Below, piece by piece: positions 38,573-53,109 of a stretch of 64,000 nucleotides of DNA. The translations under genes and the position numbers were made by a program. The stretch lies in NCBI GenBank assembly GCA_036937835.1, contig CM072869.1, forward strand, positions 11,568,001 through 11,632,000. The letters are read 5' to 3'. Below the pieces are notes generated by a model, which was not told where the DNA came from, searched no databases, and saw only the letters and a list, made by a program, of their open reading frames with translations. The DNA is from Pampus argenteus (taxonomy: Eukaryota > Chordata > Actinopteri > Scombriformes > Stromateidae). Numbering within the stretch: the first letter of the stretch is position 1; each line of letters opens with the position of its first letter.

Positions 38573-41420
38573 CTGCAAGAGGACAGAAAGAGAAGACAGA
38601 GACAAACAGAGAGAAAAACAGAAAGTTAACTTGACACGCAACAATGTCTCCTTAGGCACTTCAAAGCACCAGAGTGCTCTGTGTTCTGTTCTCCCACATG
38701 TTGTGCCCTTATCTCCTCTGCTGTTGCATTTGAACCACAGCTGAAGTCATTGATCGACAGCTTCACACTTACAAGGCAGCAGCTATTGAATTTGAGCTAT
38801 ACATAATTTAATGTATTACTTCAGACAATCGCAAAAAGAGCTGGTAACACACATTCACCGAAATCTAACTATAAAGGAAGAATCTCTGTGTATCTGTCTG
38901 TATGTCCTTTGCTTTTCTCAACAACCGTTTACGCTTGGCAGGTGCATTGCTGAGGGAGAGTACAGTATCACATTTGGTGCAATTTGGCTAGATAGTGCAA
39001 ACTTTACAAGACTTGACAAATCTATACAAGACACGCCCATTTGCATTTTCCGCCATTTTGAATTTTAGTCCACAAATTTTGAGCAATCATCATCAGATTT
39101 GCTTCAGAGCATCTCTGGAAAAACATGGAGAAAGTTACCTTTTCAGATTTTTGATACATGTTATCTATAGCTGGCCCTTAGAGTTTGCTCAAATGCTGTG
39201 GGCAGGGTTTTTATTACAAAAAATGTCATGTCCTCTTAAACACCTTAACACATGATAAATGTGGTACCATGTGGCCAGTAATGTGTGACTGGGAACCGTT
39301 CATCCAATACCGCACCGTGCCAGCCATGCCGTAGTGCTCAAGAATGGTGCAAGCAGCATACAGCGGTTCTTGACAACACTGCGAGCAGCAATACTGAGCT
39401 ACACACTCCAGGTGACAAAATAATAAATAATTATTGACATGATCTTGAGTAATGAATAAATATGTGTTTTGATAGAGCTTTACAAAACTAAGTCCAATTG
39501 AATAGAGAAAGTTTAGAGACAGAGCAGCGACATTTTCTAGAGCTGAGCTGACCCACCCTGATGCCAGCTTTGCTCTTAAGATGATTAAGAGAGCTACCAG
39601 TATGGGGTTGACAGTAGCTGAAATCTCCTGGGCTAGAGGAGAAGCCGGGGTAGTTGAGCAGGGTGGAGGGTATATTCCCACATGAGCTTGTAACCTGGCC
39701 AGTGGTTCAGACCGCACTGTTCCCAGGGGAACATCTAACTCTGTCCTGTCTCTGCTTCTCTGCAAGAAGAGATATAGCCTCCTCCCTGGAGGTGCATCCA
39801 TCACTTACACCCAGCAAATAGGAAGTGTCTAAACAACTACATTTCCCCTATGAGTACAAATGTAGAAAGGTTAACAACTCAGGACATTAGATGCAGTCAG
39901 CAGTTGTAGGGCGAGGAAGCCAGGGGCCGAATTGGCAGTGAAAACAAAAATGACCAGTTTCAGTGGCACACAGTCATTATGGGTTACAGATGGACTGGCA
40001 TTATGGTGTCTGGCTGTCTGAATCGGGACTCCAGTCTAGGCAAACTTGACTGAGATCACCTTGCTAACTACCCACGCACGGCTGCTGGAGCCAGGAAAGT
40101 AACCACCTTAACCCCCACAAAGAATTTCCCCAAACCACATCACAACTGGCCAGAGAGAATGACGATGTTCTTGTTCATTCACCATTTCACATACAAACTG
40201 ACAGAGCATTGTTTGAATTAGAGGGAGGTCAGCTCCTCCAGCCTGAAAGTAGTATTTGAGTCATTTACAAAAGCAATCATTTCTTATCTATACATTTTAT
40301 CAACTCGTTCAATGAATTCACTTCTATAAATCAGTGCGTATTTTAAGTTACACAAATTTTAATTTCTCCATTGATCTTGTTTTGTACATTTCAGATAAAG
40401 TTGATTCTGTCCATCAGATTTCATGTCAAAGTTTTGCTTTCACCAATAAGCTGAAAGCGTGCTGCTAATCAGGCCACTGTGGTGTATTTTATTTGCATAA
40501 TAGATAAGCATTTCTCAGTTTCATACACTGTGTCTGTATTGATGATATCAAATCTGTATTTGTTGTCAACGTGCTAGTTTACTGCAATCTATAGTTTTAT
40601 CAGTGCACCTGTGTGAGAATTTGTTGTTGGTTTAGGAGATCTGATCTGAGGTGGACTAATCTGTAACAATCTGTTGAGGCTGGTCTGAATTGACAATATC
40701 AACAGAAAATTGATCTGCAACTATTTTTGCTAATCAAATAATTGCTGTAGTCTTTTTTTAAGCAAAAATGCCAAAAATTTGCTGCAGCTTCTCAAATGTG
40801 ATGATTAATGTGATGATCATGATAATCAATAACGGTCTATCTGTCCTGCAAAATACTGCAACCTTGCGCATTTTATAAAAGTCCAGTAAAACTGAATATC
40901 AGAAAGAATTGAGACACTCTTACACATACGCACGCATGCGCACATCCTTTCCTGTCTTTATACAGAGGACCTGTCACAGCAGGACAGTTCAACTCTAGAG
41001 GCATAATAGATTGTGTCATGACATTTGTCTTACACAGATATGAAATGACAAGCTGAGAGGGCCTTCAGACTGCAGGTGCGCCATGCTGTCAATGTAGTGC
41101 CCACATTCATCAACAGTTAGTCAAAAGCTATACTGTAACATCCTACTGACAAAACCTTATTTTCAGGGTCCATTTAATCTAATACTGTAGTTGATCATAC
41201 CACAATATACTTCACTGTACGTCGAATAACACAATTTTATTATCCAGAACTAAGTGGGAAATTTTCAGCAGACATCACTATCCAGCTAGACATGTCAGAA
41301 GATAGTCAGATTATAAAGGAGAACAATGTCTTTACTGTGGTAGAGTACATGTTTGTGTGTGACACTCTGGCTCTCTCTTGAATGTTAGAATGGGACTGTT
41401 TATGACTCATGTGATGTTTA

Positions 41421-41424
41421 TGTG

Positions 41425-41457
<33 letters not shown>

Positions 41458-41499
41458 TTGTGTGTGTGTGAGAGAGAGAGAGACAGAGACAGAGAGAGA
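41421..41499. repeat. (TG)n(AG)n compound microsatellite
   Basis: About 50 nt of TG units with single interruptions, followed by about 29 nt of AG/ACAG units. Both strands give low-complexity open frames here; neither is a gene. Confidence 0.95.
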
Positions 41500-43447
41500 C
41501 ACAAATAAACATATAAAGAAAAGTAAAGGGGGAAAAATGAGCCCCGTAGCAAGAGTACACACAACACAATGATACTTGCACATTGTAAACAGGAACACTA
41601 CTGCAAAAACAGTAATAGTAATAGTTTAGGGTCATCCAACCTTGTTTGTAGCATGTTGTACAACAGCATCTCATCTCATTCTCTTTTTAAAAAAGACTTT
41701 GATATGATGCACATGGCACACTTTGATATAAACCAGTCCAAAACTTCTGAAAGATCCTTACCAACCATTTGTAACACATAAATCAATGTGCAGAGAATAT
41801 GTCGCCATAGGAATGACCACATCAGCTTTAAAGAAAGTCAATATGACATGTCTAGCATGATGACTCCTTATGTTTAACATACATGCGGTTTTGACATATA
41901 CTATATCTATACCAGCAGATAAGCATTGCAGTCGTTTTTGACTAGTGACGCGATGATCCCCCATGAAGAGGTGTGAGACTGGTCAAGTGTCAGGAAGACC
42001 AGTCTGCCTCCTTCTCCCTTAAGACGATCCATTGAGACACTGGGAGTCTTAGTGACAGGCCTGGCTCTTTCACAATCAATAAAACATGCTCAATTCCCAG
42101 TGTAATTACTGAATCCAGCATACTCCCCTCCTCTGCATGTAAGCCTGTGTTCACTCCGCACAAAGTTGAGGCATTACTCCCACAACTGTTGTCCTATATA
42201 AAAATGTAAAATAAAATAACATAGTAGATTTATGTTGCAGGGTTTACCTAATGAACAAAAACAAAATGAGGCCAGTGCTATTCTGTGTATTTGTGGGGTA
42301 ATAAAGTGAATCAACTAAATCTACACTGCTATAATCTTTTCCATTTTACACTTCAAGCTTCCAAATGAAATCTAATATATTAAAGGTTATTTTCAAAATT
42401 CATTCTATCTGTCTTGTTAAAGAAGCGGCACCAGGCCTCCACTTCTTTGAAGGTGATGGACAGCAGCCAAAGTCTCAAGCGTAGCCGTGACAGTTGCGCT
42501 TCCTGTGCAAGGCAGCATAAGCCTCAGTATCCTACCACAGACTGTGGCAGACAAGACTCCTGCCCCTCTACTTCCTGTTATTCAGGACACTTCTGCATGC
42601 CCTCTGTGGGCGAGTCAGTGGGAGTTGGAGAGGAGAGATGGAGAGGAGGAAGAAAGGGAGGGACCACCTTGGGGACACCCTTCCCCTCTGATCCTTCCCC
42701 TTATTACCATACCGGCTGTAAGTCCGAGACTAAACAACAACAGAGGCTCATCTCTTGTGGTTTCACTCTGTGTGCTTATTATGTTTACTGGAAGGATCTT
42801 CACGCTGGCTGGACGACATGCACACACTACACTCAGTCACTCACTTTACAATTAGTAGGCCTTTCCTTGTTATTCAAACACTTCACCAGTTATATAAGAA
42901 TGAATCACAGCTCTCAAAACACAAGTTAATGTTCATTGAAGCAACATGATTATGACAGAACTACATTTCTGATGCAAAAGCCTTCCACAGTAATCTGATG
43001 TACATTGATATGGGGATTCAGTGAAAATAATCCCTGACAACGTTCTTAAGTGTATCAAACTCAAAGTGTCACCGCTCGGTTATGATTAGCTTCTGGCAGA
43101 CTTGGAGACACAAAGCGAGGCAGCCTAAATCCACAGTTTTACCGATTTGTTTCAATGGAGCCTTGACACCAGCGCAGTAGGAAATGAACATCCACCTCTT
43201 TGTTCTTGCTTTCATCAGGAGGTGCTGTACCTGTAAATGGGGCTGTTGGCCTGAGGGGAGTGGAGGCAAGCCAGCCCTTTCACGCTACCTCCCTCTTTCC
43301 CTTTTGTAAGGGTGCGCTTATCTTCCTCTCCAGCAGTGAAAGGCAGGATTGTGGCCCCAGCAGCATCACTAGTGTTAATGTCTCCTGATGCTAATCTGAC
43401 ACAGGGCTGATCCCTCAACAACCACTTTCTCCATCGCTTTTTTCAGT

Positions 43448-43448
43448 C

Positions 43449-43479
<31 letters not shown>

Positions 43480-43493
43480 CCTTTCTTTTTGTC

Positions 43494-43529
<36 letters not shown>

Positions 43530-43579
43530 TCGTGATTCTTCTTTCTTTTTGTCTTTGTCTTTCTTTCTTTCTTTCTTTG
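43448..43579. repeat. (TTTC)n tetranucleotide microsatellite
   Basis: About 130 nt of TTTC units in three blocks separated by CCTTTCTTTTTGTC-like breaks. On the minus strand it translates as a lysine/glutamate run, a repeat artefact. Likely highly polymorphic. Confidence 0.95.
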
Positions 43580-46500
43580 AACTCCTGTTATACATTTGTT
43601 CACCTCAGTTTCCAAGGCAACTAATGAGATATAATTAATAAGAGCTATCGCAAGGGCAAGCGAACAAAAAAGTGAAACGGGGGGCTTTAAGAAATGAGAG
43701 AGAGGTGGAGCAGTCTGCAAAACATGGACTTTCTGCAGCACTTCCCCTTCCTCTATGAAGCATTGCTTGGGGTGACATTTCTTGTACTAGGAAATAATTT
43801 AAATAACATTTTAAAAAGTGGGTAAAATTATTATGATAAGAATACCTCAAAGGTGTTGAAGGAAAATCAAATACATATAGTTTGCACAAAAGAAAACCCT
43901 GTAGACCACAATGCTGAGATAGATTATAAATTGGTAACTCTTCAGTAGATTTCTTACACGTTTAAAGTCATGTAAGCAGGTCGTCAAACATCATTTTTGT
44001 CTTATTGTATTAAGCAATGTTTTCTCAACATACTGAATCAGTCTGAACTCAACTCAATCAACTAAGATATAAAATGTATTGTTCAAAAGGAGACAGTGAC
44101 CTGCACAGTAGGGACAGTTACAAAGCCAGCAGTGAGAGCCTGCACTGAAATGGCAGCCAAACAGACAGCGAGTGGTTAATCTGCCCTGATGACTGGTAGC
44201 TCAGTCCAACTCTCCAATGACCCAGCTGTAATCCCACATTGGATCAATGCAAGTTCAAACAATCCTCCATGCTGCTAGCACCTTGCTTGGGCTGGGGGAT
44301 GGTGCTGTAAAACAGGAACCAGGAGACAGAAAGCTACTTATCACCTCCAAAATGACATCAAAAGGAAAGAAAACCCCACAGGAAGAGCCTGTTCTCACTG
44401 AGAAAATGTTTCACTGCAGGCCACATTATTCAGTCGGTCTTCAGATAAAAAGTGGACATGTATCCAATCTACAATCTGAATGACGATGAGTGGATATAAC
44501 AACCAATAACCAAAGGACATCATATGCTGACAGCATTACCAGACAGACATCCTCCATCTCACTCTCACAGTACTGTCAGGGGATGAGAGGACTATGCAAG
44601 GTGACTTTGACTAAGTGCCTTGGGGTTTCATGAGAAAACGCCATTGACATTACATTAATTTCATGTCTCTTTTTTAACTGACTTAGTGCCACAGAGCCCT
44701 GGATAGCAGAAAAAAAATGAAACAGACATTTTTTTGCTTTAGCTTCAAGGCAGAGGCAGCAGGGATCTAGAGGCCACGAAGACAACAGTGACAAATAGAT
44801 GACATGATCAGCCACCAACTTTTTTCTAACTTTAAGAGACATTCAACAGAGGGATGAGACATTCGCACAGAGTAGTCAAATAAATATTAGTCAGAAACTT
44901 TCCTTTGCGCTATACGTATGTTTAGGCTTGACAGCAGGTGTGTGTATGAAAGAGAGGCAGAAAGAAAACAAAAGCGAGTGGAAGAGTCAGACAGATAACA
45001 GTGGGAGAGAGAAAACAGTATAACTGTGTTAACTATGTGGAAAGATGTAAAGGGAAACAAGACTAAAAGAAGCACCCCCCACCCATCCCATCCCACCTCT
45101 GTGGTAGTGTGCGGCAGCGGCGTTGTAACATAATTACTGCTGGGACACTTCTATTCCCAATGATCCATTTGCGTCAGTCAGGTTTTCGAGCCCAGCCAAT
45201 GAATGGATTCTCAGTTTCTCAAGGATAAAGAGATGACCCTCTCCTAACAGTTATATCCATTTCATGTAGAAAAGCTACTCTCCTCCTCAAGGTAAATCCC
45301 TTGATGCATATTTGAGTGAAACTTTTATGAACAAAGAAAATGATGATAACTTCCTTGATGCAAGCGTAGGGTGAAGAATTATGCCTCATTAAAAATTAAT
45401 GTCCTTGATGACTGAGAAATCATAGATGAATAGTACAGATTCCATAGTGTCCTACTAGTCCCGCTTGGTGCCTCTTGTGTTACAATTACATTCAAGTCAT
45501 AGAGCTAAGCATCAGATTTATACCAGTTATATTGACATATATTAATATTCTCAATGCAAAATACCATGTTAACATTTTTCTTGTCTTTCACGCAATTTGA
45601 AAAACAGGTTAAAAATCTTTTAAATTGTGCAGCAGACAAATAAGAAAATTTATCCAGATGGCTAAAAGACGTCTTTGATGACTGGAGAAATACCTTCAGA
45701 CCTTCTGGGTTTTTCAAAGATTATGTATTTTCTTCATTAAAAATGTGATGATTTGCTCTTTAAAATAAATGTAATGGTAACATATGAGAGGCACAAACTG
45801 GAGCTAGTGTCCAAGAGAGTTAATCTCTAATTAATCTCTTGAACATTAGAAATTATTTTTTTTATCAGCCAATTTATAGCATGTGTTGATATATGCATAA
45901 AATGCAATTGACAGAATAATGGCTAACTACTCACTTCATATTAACACCATTGGTTGAAAAACTATGTCTCTGAGCAAAAGCCCTCCATCACCAACATTCC
46001 TTATGACAGTATGTCAGTATAACAAGTCGATGTCTTGACATGGCACAACATCAGTATTCAGCAGTCTTTATGGATCAACAATCGTGTCACACTTGCTGAA
46101 AAAGATATGTGATATCTGAGTGACCTTTTTTTTTTCAATTTTCACCATTTCATTATCTTTTATGGTTTTGTCAGATCATTTGCTGTTAACTGAAAGAATG
46201 ACAGAAGGAGCAACACTTACACTTAAACACACAAACAAAAAAAAAACTTGCATGGTTGTCTATCATCAGATGGACTTCTCATCAGGGAACAATAATAATG
46301 CCAACACCATAGGGAGCAACAGTCCCCCACCCTCCCAGGAACCCTGCGAGCTGTGTTAAGTGCCATGGCAGCCTTTTGATGTTGCGCAGACCGCAACTCA
46401 AAAATGGTAAACAGCAAAGATGAACCGAGATCTTCCTCCAGGGGGAATCCACAGTGTAAGGATATTAGGGACGTCATGCATAATGTGTCTCAGCAGCAGC

Positions 46501-48966
46501 GCATTTACCCGATCTCAACACATCTTTGGAAATACTGAGGATCCAGATTAGACGCTGAGATTCCAGATACGCGGTTCTCTCCTTGTGTTTGGTGATCAGC
46601 AGGAGGCAGATTTTACTAAATAAATAGTAAGTGCTGTGGAAAGACAACAGTTTTTGGTGCCATATTGTTAGGATTATAGTTACTGTGTGCCTTGAGAGAA
46701 TGAGAATGATTTTAATGATTTTAATGGAAAAGATCAAAATAAATATTTGATTTTCTCTTCCCATTTTTATCTTCCACTCGATGTCTCTTTTCCACAGTGT
46801 TCCATTACATAAAAGGTTTATGCAATCTAAGTGAGAATGGCCATGAGTCATGACAGTGAAAGGGGCTAGCTGTTCAGCATTGCTTTGTTTTCATTTCTTA
46901 CAATTTTATGTTATAGAATTAGTATTATTAAACCATAACCCTCACACAGGCCTGCTATTTACACATTTCATTCTATGTAAAAAACAACTGCTCATCTCTA
47001 AAAAAACACGGAGAGACATACAGACTGGGAAATTTTAAAAGTTGGTTATTAGATTTCTGTATCATCACACTGAGAGACATTTTTCATTTGAATAATACAG
47101 TTAAGTGCATGTTATGAATCAGACTTGTAAATTAAAAGTAAACCACAACAACCCCAAAAGGCCTACACTTTCACAGACAGAAGGATTATTGCAATATTTG
47201 AATCACTTGTACCAGTGTGCAAACTGATTTCAATCCAAAAGATGAGGAGATTAATTTTTCAAAGATTAATTTTTCATGTCTCTCATATTGAAAATCTATT
47301 GACATCAATGAAAAGCATTCAATAAGAAAATAATCTGAGGAGTATTTCTGCAGCTGCAGCCCACAGTTTCTCCCAAATCAGATGATGTGTGCTCACTGTC
47401 ACATGAACACTGTGTGCAAACACTGTGATAAAAAGAGAGGGAGACAGACAGAGAGAAGGCGAAAGATAGAGAAAGACCCCCGCAGGCCCTGCTGCTCGTC
47501 TCTCCAGGAATCTTTTCAGTCAAACTGTTTGCTGATAGCCTCTGGTCCTGAGTCCCAGGGCCAACGGTTGATGATGAATGCCCCCACCCTCTCTCAAAAC
47601 CCCATATACGCTCCGAACACTCCTGGCAGTTGGACCAGTGACAGAGGTTGAGGGAAGGAGGGAAACAAAATCAAGAACACAGTCTGACATGAATACAGGC
47701 TGGCGACAGCTCACTGGTGGAAACACTACACCATTTTCACCTAGATTTGCAGGCCCTAGCACACAGATGGAAAGTGGACTGGGAGAAAGGGAGAGGACAG
47801 ACAGGCAGACGCACGAACAGCAGGCAGACTCAACACCTCACTCACAATCACAGTCACACACAATAGAGAGCTGGGATCTAGTGACTGGAGCTTCAATGAG
47901 AACACTATGATTGCCCTTGTCTCAAATAATAGTTTTAACTAGATTAAAATCTCAAAATTGACAAATAAAGATTTATAAACTGTAAGCTTGAAGGTGATAT
48001 CACGGCTTGTTAAAATGACACCTGAAGAGGTTTACACTCCCCCTAAAGTGAGCAAGGTCAAAAAGACATTATTTCCATAATAAATCTGAACACACAGCAT
48101 TCTGTATCTAATCTACAACAATTTGTAAAATTGCGGTCTAACTAAAAAAAGAACATGCATTAGATATCGCACTGTTCACGCTGCTGGAACACAGCCCTAA
48201 CAGCAGCAAGGAAGACAACTTTGAACTGCAAGTCAGAGCCATGGGACGGACTGGAGCTTCTAGAGCAGAGGGGGGCCGGGTCACTTCCCTTCCCTGTTCA
48301 TATGGTCGATGTGTGCTGCAGAATAATGGGAGGAATCGCATCCCCCGCAGCTGTCCTTGTTCACAGGGCTTCCCAGACAGACAGAAAAACAAGGATATCA
48401 CAGGCCAGGCCCCCTTCCTGCAGCTCAGGGGGCCACAGGGCCAGCCCAGCTGCAGGGGATCCAGCTCTTCCTTCCAGCAGCCACTGGACTAAGCCAATGA
48501 TCTCGCTGTAGGAACTGTGACACCCAGGTCTCACAGCTGTATTTACTATACCAACAATTGATAAACACTTTTCCATGGACTCTACTTATTACTGTCCTGG
48601 GTAACATAATGGGAGACTAGATTAAATCGTAATAAAGGCTGTGACTGAAGTTTTAAATCTATAGTGCCTGATTTAGCACTCAGTACCAACACATTAAACA
48701 GCCTCATCACACAGAGCTCACCACACTTTGACGAAAGTTTACTTTGAATTGTAGTTTACTTAGCACACAATTCAATTCTTCGTCTGTTCACGGCACTTCT
48801 ACTTAATCGACTCTATACATAGCCAGAGAAGTTAAATCTCCAGTGAGAGATGCTTTTTAAGATCTACAGTAGAACATCAGGAATTCAATACAGTAGGGTA
48901 TATTAACAATCATGGGAGATCTTTTGATCTAGTAAATTAGATTATAATATATTCCTTTGATTTATG

Positions 48967-48979
48967 TTTTTTTTTTTTT
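48967..48979. repeat. Poly-T tract
   Basis: T13 run, otherwise unremarkable. Confidence 0.7.
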
Positions 48980-50079
48980 CAAAGTCTCATTAATATTCAG
49001 TTAAAATGAAACTCAGCAAAATGATGTCTTTCTTAACTTGCTTTTCAACTATCTATCCTTTCTTTATGGATGATTCAACTAAATAATATCACCACAGTAC
49101 TGTGTAGTAGTAGTATAGTCGCCACCTCTCATGTCTCCATGCAGGCAAATGCATGTTGCTGTAAACAATTAGAAAACAATCTAAAAACTGACTAACCAAA
49201 CCACAGGACCTCCACGTTTGTGTTGTGTGTCTTCTTGTTTGTGGCTCACGGACTTTTGAGATGATGCACCATATGAGGTTTATGAGAGCTGTCTGTCTGT
49301 GGTTTTTCTTGCACTTCTGACACCCAGGGAAGGGGGAGCATCTTAAAAAGTTGCTAAATTACTTCATCACCTTTGCCCTACCACATGCTTCTACAATTTA
49401 TCCTCCCAAACCACACAGTGTGCAAATTATAATGTAGATATGGAGGAGGTAATGTATCAACATATCACAAGTTGATGATAAAGAGTAATGATAATGTAAT
49501 TTTAGGCCTCTGTGGCTACCTAGGTATATCAGGACAGTGTTGTTTGTTTGAATTACAGTCTGCAACTAGTATGGATGTTGACTGAGAGACAGACTAGGAT
49601 CATAGTGGCGAAAGCAGATTAACAGCAGATTTAGAGTGCGGCTCGGCTCGAGGATCTTCCTGCTGATTCTCCTGCATGGTCCAGGTTGACGAGGTGAGGA
49701 GACCTCCAGTCAAGCCTTGTTTGGAAGACAGGAAAAGACAGTGCAGCCTTAAGCTGCTCTGCCCTGCTCAGCAGCACATGTGCTGAGTGAGCCAAACGGA
49801 GTGGCTTACCACCAGAGGTCTCAGTCAAGGGCAGGACAGTTGAAAGGTCACTGCTAGCTGTCCTGCTATACAAACAGTGCCTCAGTGAGTAATACATTCA
49901 CCCTCTGAGCTTACATCAGGCTATTAGAAAGCCTAAACAACACTGGAGATTTTTAACACAGTTTCCCACTTCATGTAAAATAGTTAAGTAGTATCTAGGA
50001 ACTTTATGTTGTCTGACACCCAGTACAAAGACACCCCCAGTTCCAGTTCAATGGCTGATGGTCACAGCACATGAATGTC

Positions 50080-50175
50080 CTGTCTAATGTGTAAATGCCA
50101 CACCGAAAAAGAGGGCCAGGAACTGAACCCAGGACCTCCGCAGTGAGGTACCACGGCTAACCAAAGGCACATTGT
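50080..50175 (-). repeat. Degenerate tRNA-derived SINE
   Basis: Read on the minus strand: TGGTTAGCCGTGG (A-box-like), GTACCTCACTGCGGAGG, then GTCCTGGGTTCAGTTCCTGG containing the B box GGTTCAGTTCC (50129-50119), then GTGTGGCATTTACAC. This order follows the common fish SINE head (GTGGTTAGC..CCTCACAGC..GGTCCTGGGTTCGATTCC..TGTGGAGTTTGCA). Confidence 0.65.
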
Positions 50176-53109
50176 GACACCCACACTGTAAGCACTAGGG
50201 TGACCTATTTAGCATTATGCAAAATCATTATCAAAAATTTTCTCTCAACTTGAAATCAATTACCATTCAGATTTAAATTTATAGTTTAGACATGATTGTT
50301 GGTTCACTATACAACAATGGAAATAATTTAACTATACAAATTGATAACTTGAAGTAAACAGATGCATATATTAATAGGTCAGCTATTTGTTTACAAAGAA
50401 AGAAGAAGTATGCTTTTTTTTCTCTCTTTAGTCTACGGTTAACTGCAATCTAAAACATTATCTACCAGGCTCAAGATTCTGCATCCAACCTCCAGGTCTC
50501 ACAGGAGAATGATGGAATCTCCATATTGATGATGGAGCTCCAATAAACAATGAATCATGCTATCAAGATGCTTTTATTAATCAAAGAGGCTAAATGCTTA
50601 CCCTGTGATACTGAGCATACCGAGCATTATTAAGTATGCCAGAGTACTAAAAATTAGAGTAAGAATTAACTGTATGAATAAAAGGAGAGATAGACAATTA
50701 CTACAATCACCTCAATCCATTATGTTGATTTGATTCTGTTAACTTACGCAAACTTTCAATGTTTCAGTTGCTTATTATAGCCAGTTTTATTAACCAAAAA
50801 AACTGCATTTAACATTTAATATCTAACTATGACAGAAAACACAACTATGCTTGATGCTTATTTGCCAAACATACAGACATGACAGCCAGTGTGTTTCAGA
50901 TGCCACTTCAATGTTATAAAATATGATTAAATTAAGTAAAAAATATTATAAATAGATTCATAATCATGCTTAACAAAGATTTAAAACTGTAATCGAATGT
51001 ATAATCCATAATTACTGTAATGTTGTAGCTAAATTTGCCGTACAAAAGAACATCTTGGCTTACCAAGCAAGTCAAAGAAACACTATCCTCTTTATTGGAC
51101 TCATGAATGTGCAGCTTCTATCGCTTATTTTTCATTCAATACATCCCTGGCTTTCAGCTTTCTGGTGTTTTGTCCTCCTTGGAAAAATGTCCTGGGAGGA
51201 AGAGAGTGGAGGAGAAAGACTTTCACTCAGTGATTCAGAAGCATCGTGTAAACGCCAGCATTCTCTTTCTGACAACCAGCGTTAATTGCAGATCCGACTC
51301 GCCCACACACTCCACATTTCTCCTGGAAGGACAAGCTGAGACACTGAGATTGAAGTGGGATGAGGAGTGCAGTAAAAGATGCTGCAGCTGCCCGTTCCTC
51401 ACACCGCCACCGCCTCTCATTTCTCCCTTTCCACTGAGAACTTGTGCAAAGACGCTGACACTTACTAATGCACATTTCCATAGACAAAACATTTAATAAA
51501 CATTGGTAGTCATTGTTGACAATCAACAACTGTGAATAAATGATACAGAATGGAATCTAATAGTCATATTACCAAAACCTCTCCGTGTGTGTTTGCATAT
51601 TGGCACAGGCAGAACATTTGGGATCTCTGAGGTCAGAGCAACACATTTATGATGACCCTATCTCTTCCATCACAGACATCTTATTCATTCCCTTTCCTAA
51701 TATAAGACATAAATTGTTAAAATGATATTCATTTCAGTAGCGTTGAAAGAACCCCCTCATCCACACATTAGACATAAGAGCTCACGTGATGTGGATCATG
51801 AGCAACAAGGTCCATTACTGCTGAGGCCTGGGGCTAATGACTGCAGATTGGAGGGTGCTTTACTGTTTTGCTTTCAAAATTACTGGCAACCAACTGGTTA
51901 GTAATGTACATGCCGAATGCACAACATCTCATGTCCCTAAAGAATTATTATAATAACATTTGTTATTGTGTTGTAAGTAGTAAAATATTTACAAATTGAA
52001 GTTAAGGTCTTTTTAAATATACGCAACTAAACAATCTACTGAATTCACAACTATTAAGGATGGTGCTGTCAGTCCACAATGTATGATGGATTTCATTCAT
52101 GCAATACCAGAAAACAACTTTACGAGTTGCAACATACAACCTTACTTTAATACCATTTTTTAGTTAATTTTATAAAGAAAACTGCAGGTATTGTGAATAA
52201 TTTTCAAACTGAATAAAACTTACACACATTAATGAGACATGTATGGCGCCCTACACTAGAGACATTTGAGAAGGTCAGGTTACTCTTGGTTATTTCCCAC
52301 TCTGGCCAGGGGTTAAGGTCACAAGAGTCCGAGAGATTCAAAGAACCACTAGACAGCTAAAGATCCACTCTCACAGGCTCAGTTACCAAACCCTCCATAC
52401 AGCGTCTCTTAAATATACTGTGCACTGTCCAATAGCATGTCATTTAAAAAAAAGTCTGATCTTGAAGCGATCTTCTTATGCAGTGAGAAGTTTATCTTAA
52501 GAAAGTTTACCTCCAAAACATCGCACATTATTTCACCTGATTGGGAAGATTTTAGATTTTTTTTCTGTTTTAACTGGCCTGGAAGATATTTACTTTATAC
52601 CCAGGTAATAGCTACCAGATATAAGGACTGTTAATGTTCAAGAATAACTGGTAAAATAGCTGCATACTTCATATGATACAATTCTCTCTGCTATAAATAC
52701 TTGCAGTTGGCCTGGTCGCCTCCTCTTGTGAAATGAAATACTGTACACTGTAGACACACAAACAACATTGGTGGCAACATGTATGAGAATAAGAAAGGGT
52801 AATAATGCCAGAGGGCATGGTCTAACTTCAAGCTGTTATCAAAACTGGCAACCTAAAAAACAAAAAAAAACCTCAAATTATTTTAAGTTAAGAGAGATTG
52901 AGGTGTTTACGCGATGTTTTCAGAAGTTGCATAATTTTTCATTAAACTCTATTACCAGCATATTGTCACTGAGTGAAATATAGCCTGCTGTTGTCGTGAT
53001 GGCTCAACAGCGTTATTACATACATATTGATTACTATTTTTGCGCCTGTTTCACGAATTATAGCTTAACATGTCACACTTTATGATGAAATCCGTAAAAG
53101 TTTCCCACA

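Noticed and set aside
41306..41674. 122-codon minus-strand frame and two neighbours with Thr/His or Cys/Val runs
   Set aside because: Products of the TG/AG microsatellite, not genes.
42615..42827. 70-codon minus-strand frame
   Set aside because: Shadow of the GC-rich island that also opens two plus-strand frames.
43415..43741. Lys/Glu-rich 108-codon frame
   Set aside because: Translation of the TTTC microsatellite on the opposite strand.
44194..44265. tRNA-like A box TGGTAGCTCAGT and B-box-like GTTCAAACAATCC
   Set aside because: The B box has extra bases, no cloverleaf could be formed and no SINE body follows; possibly a very old SINE but not supportable.
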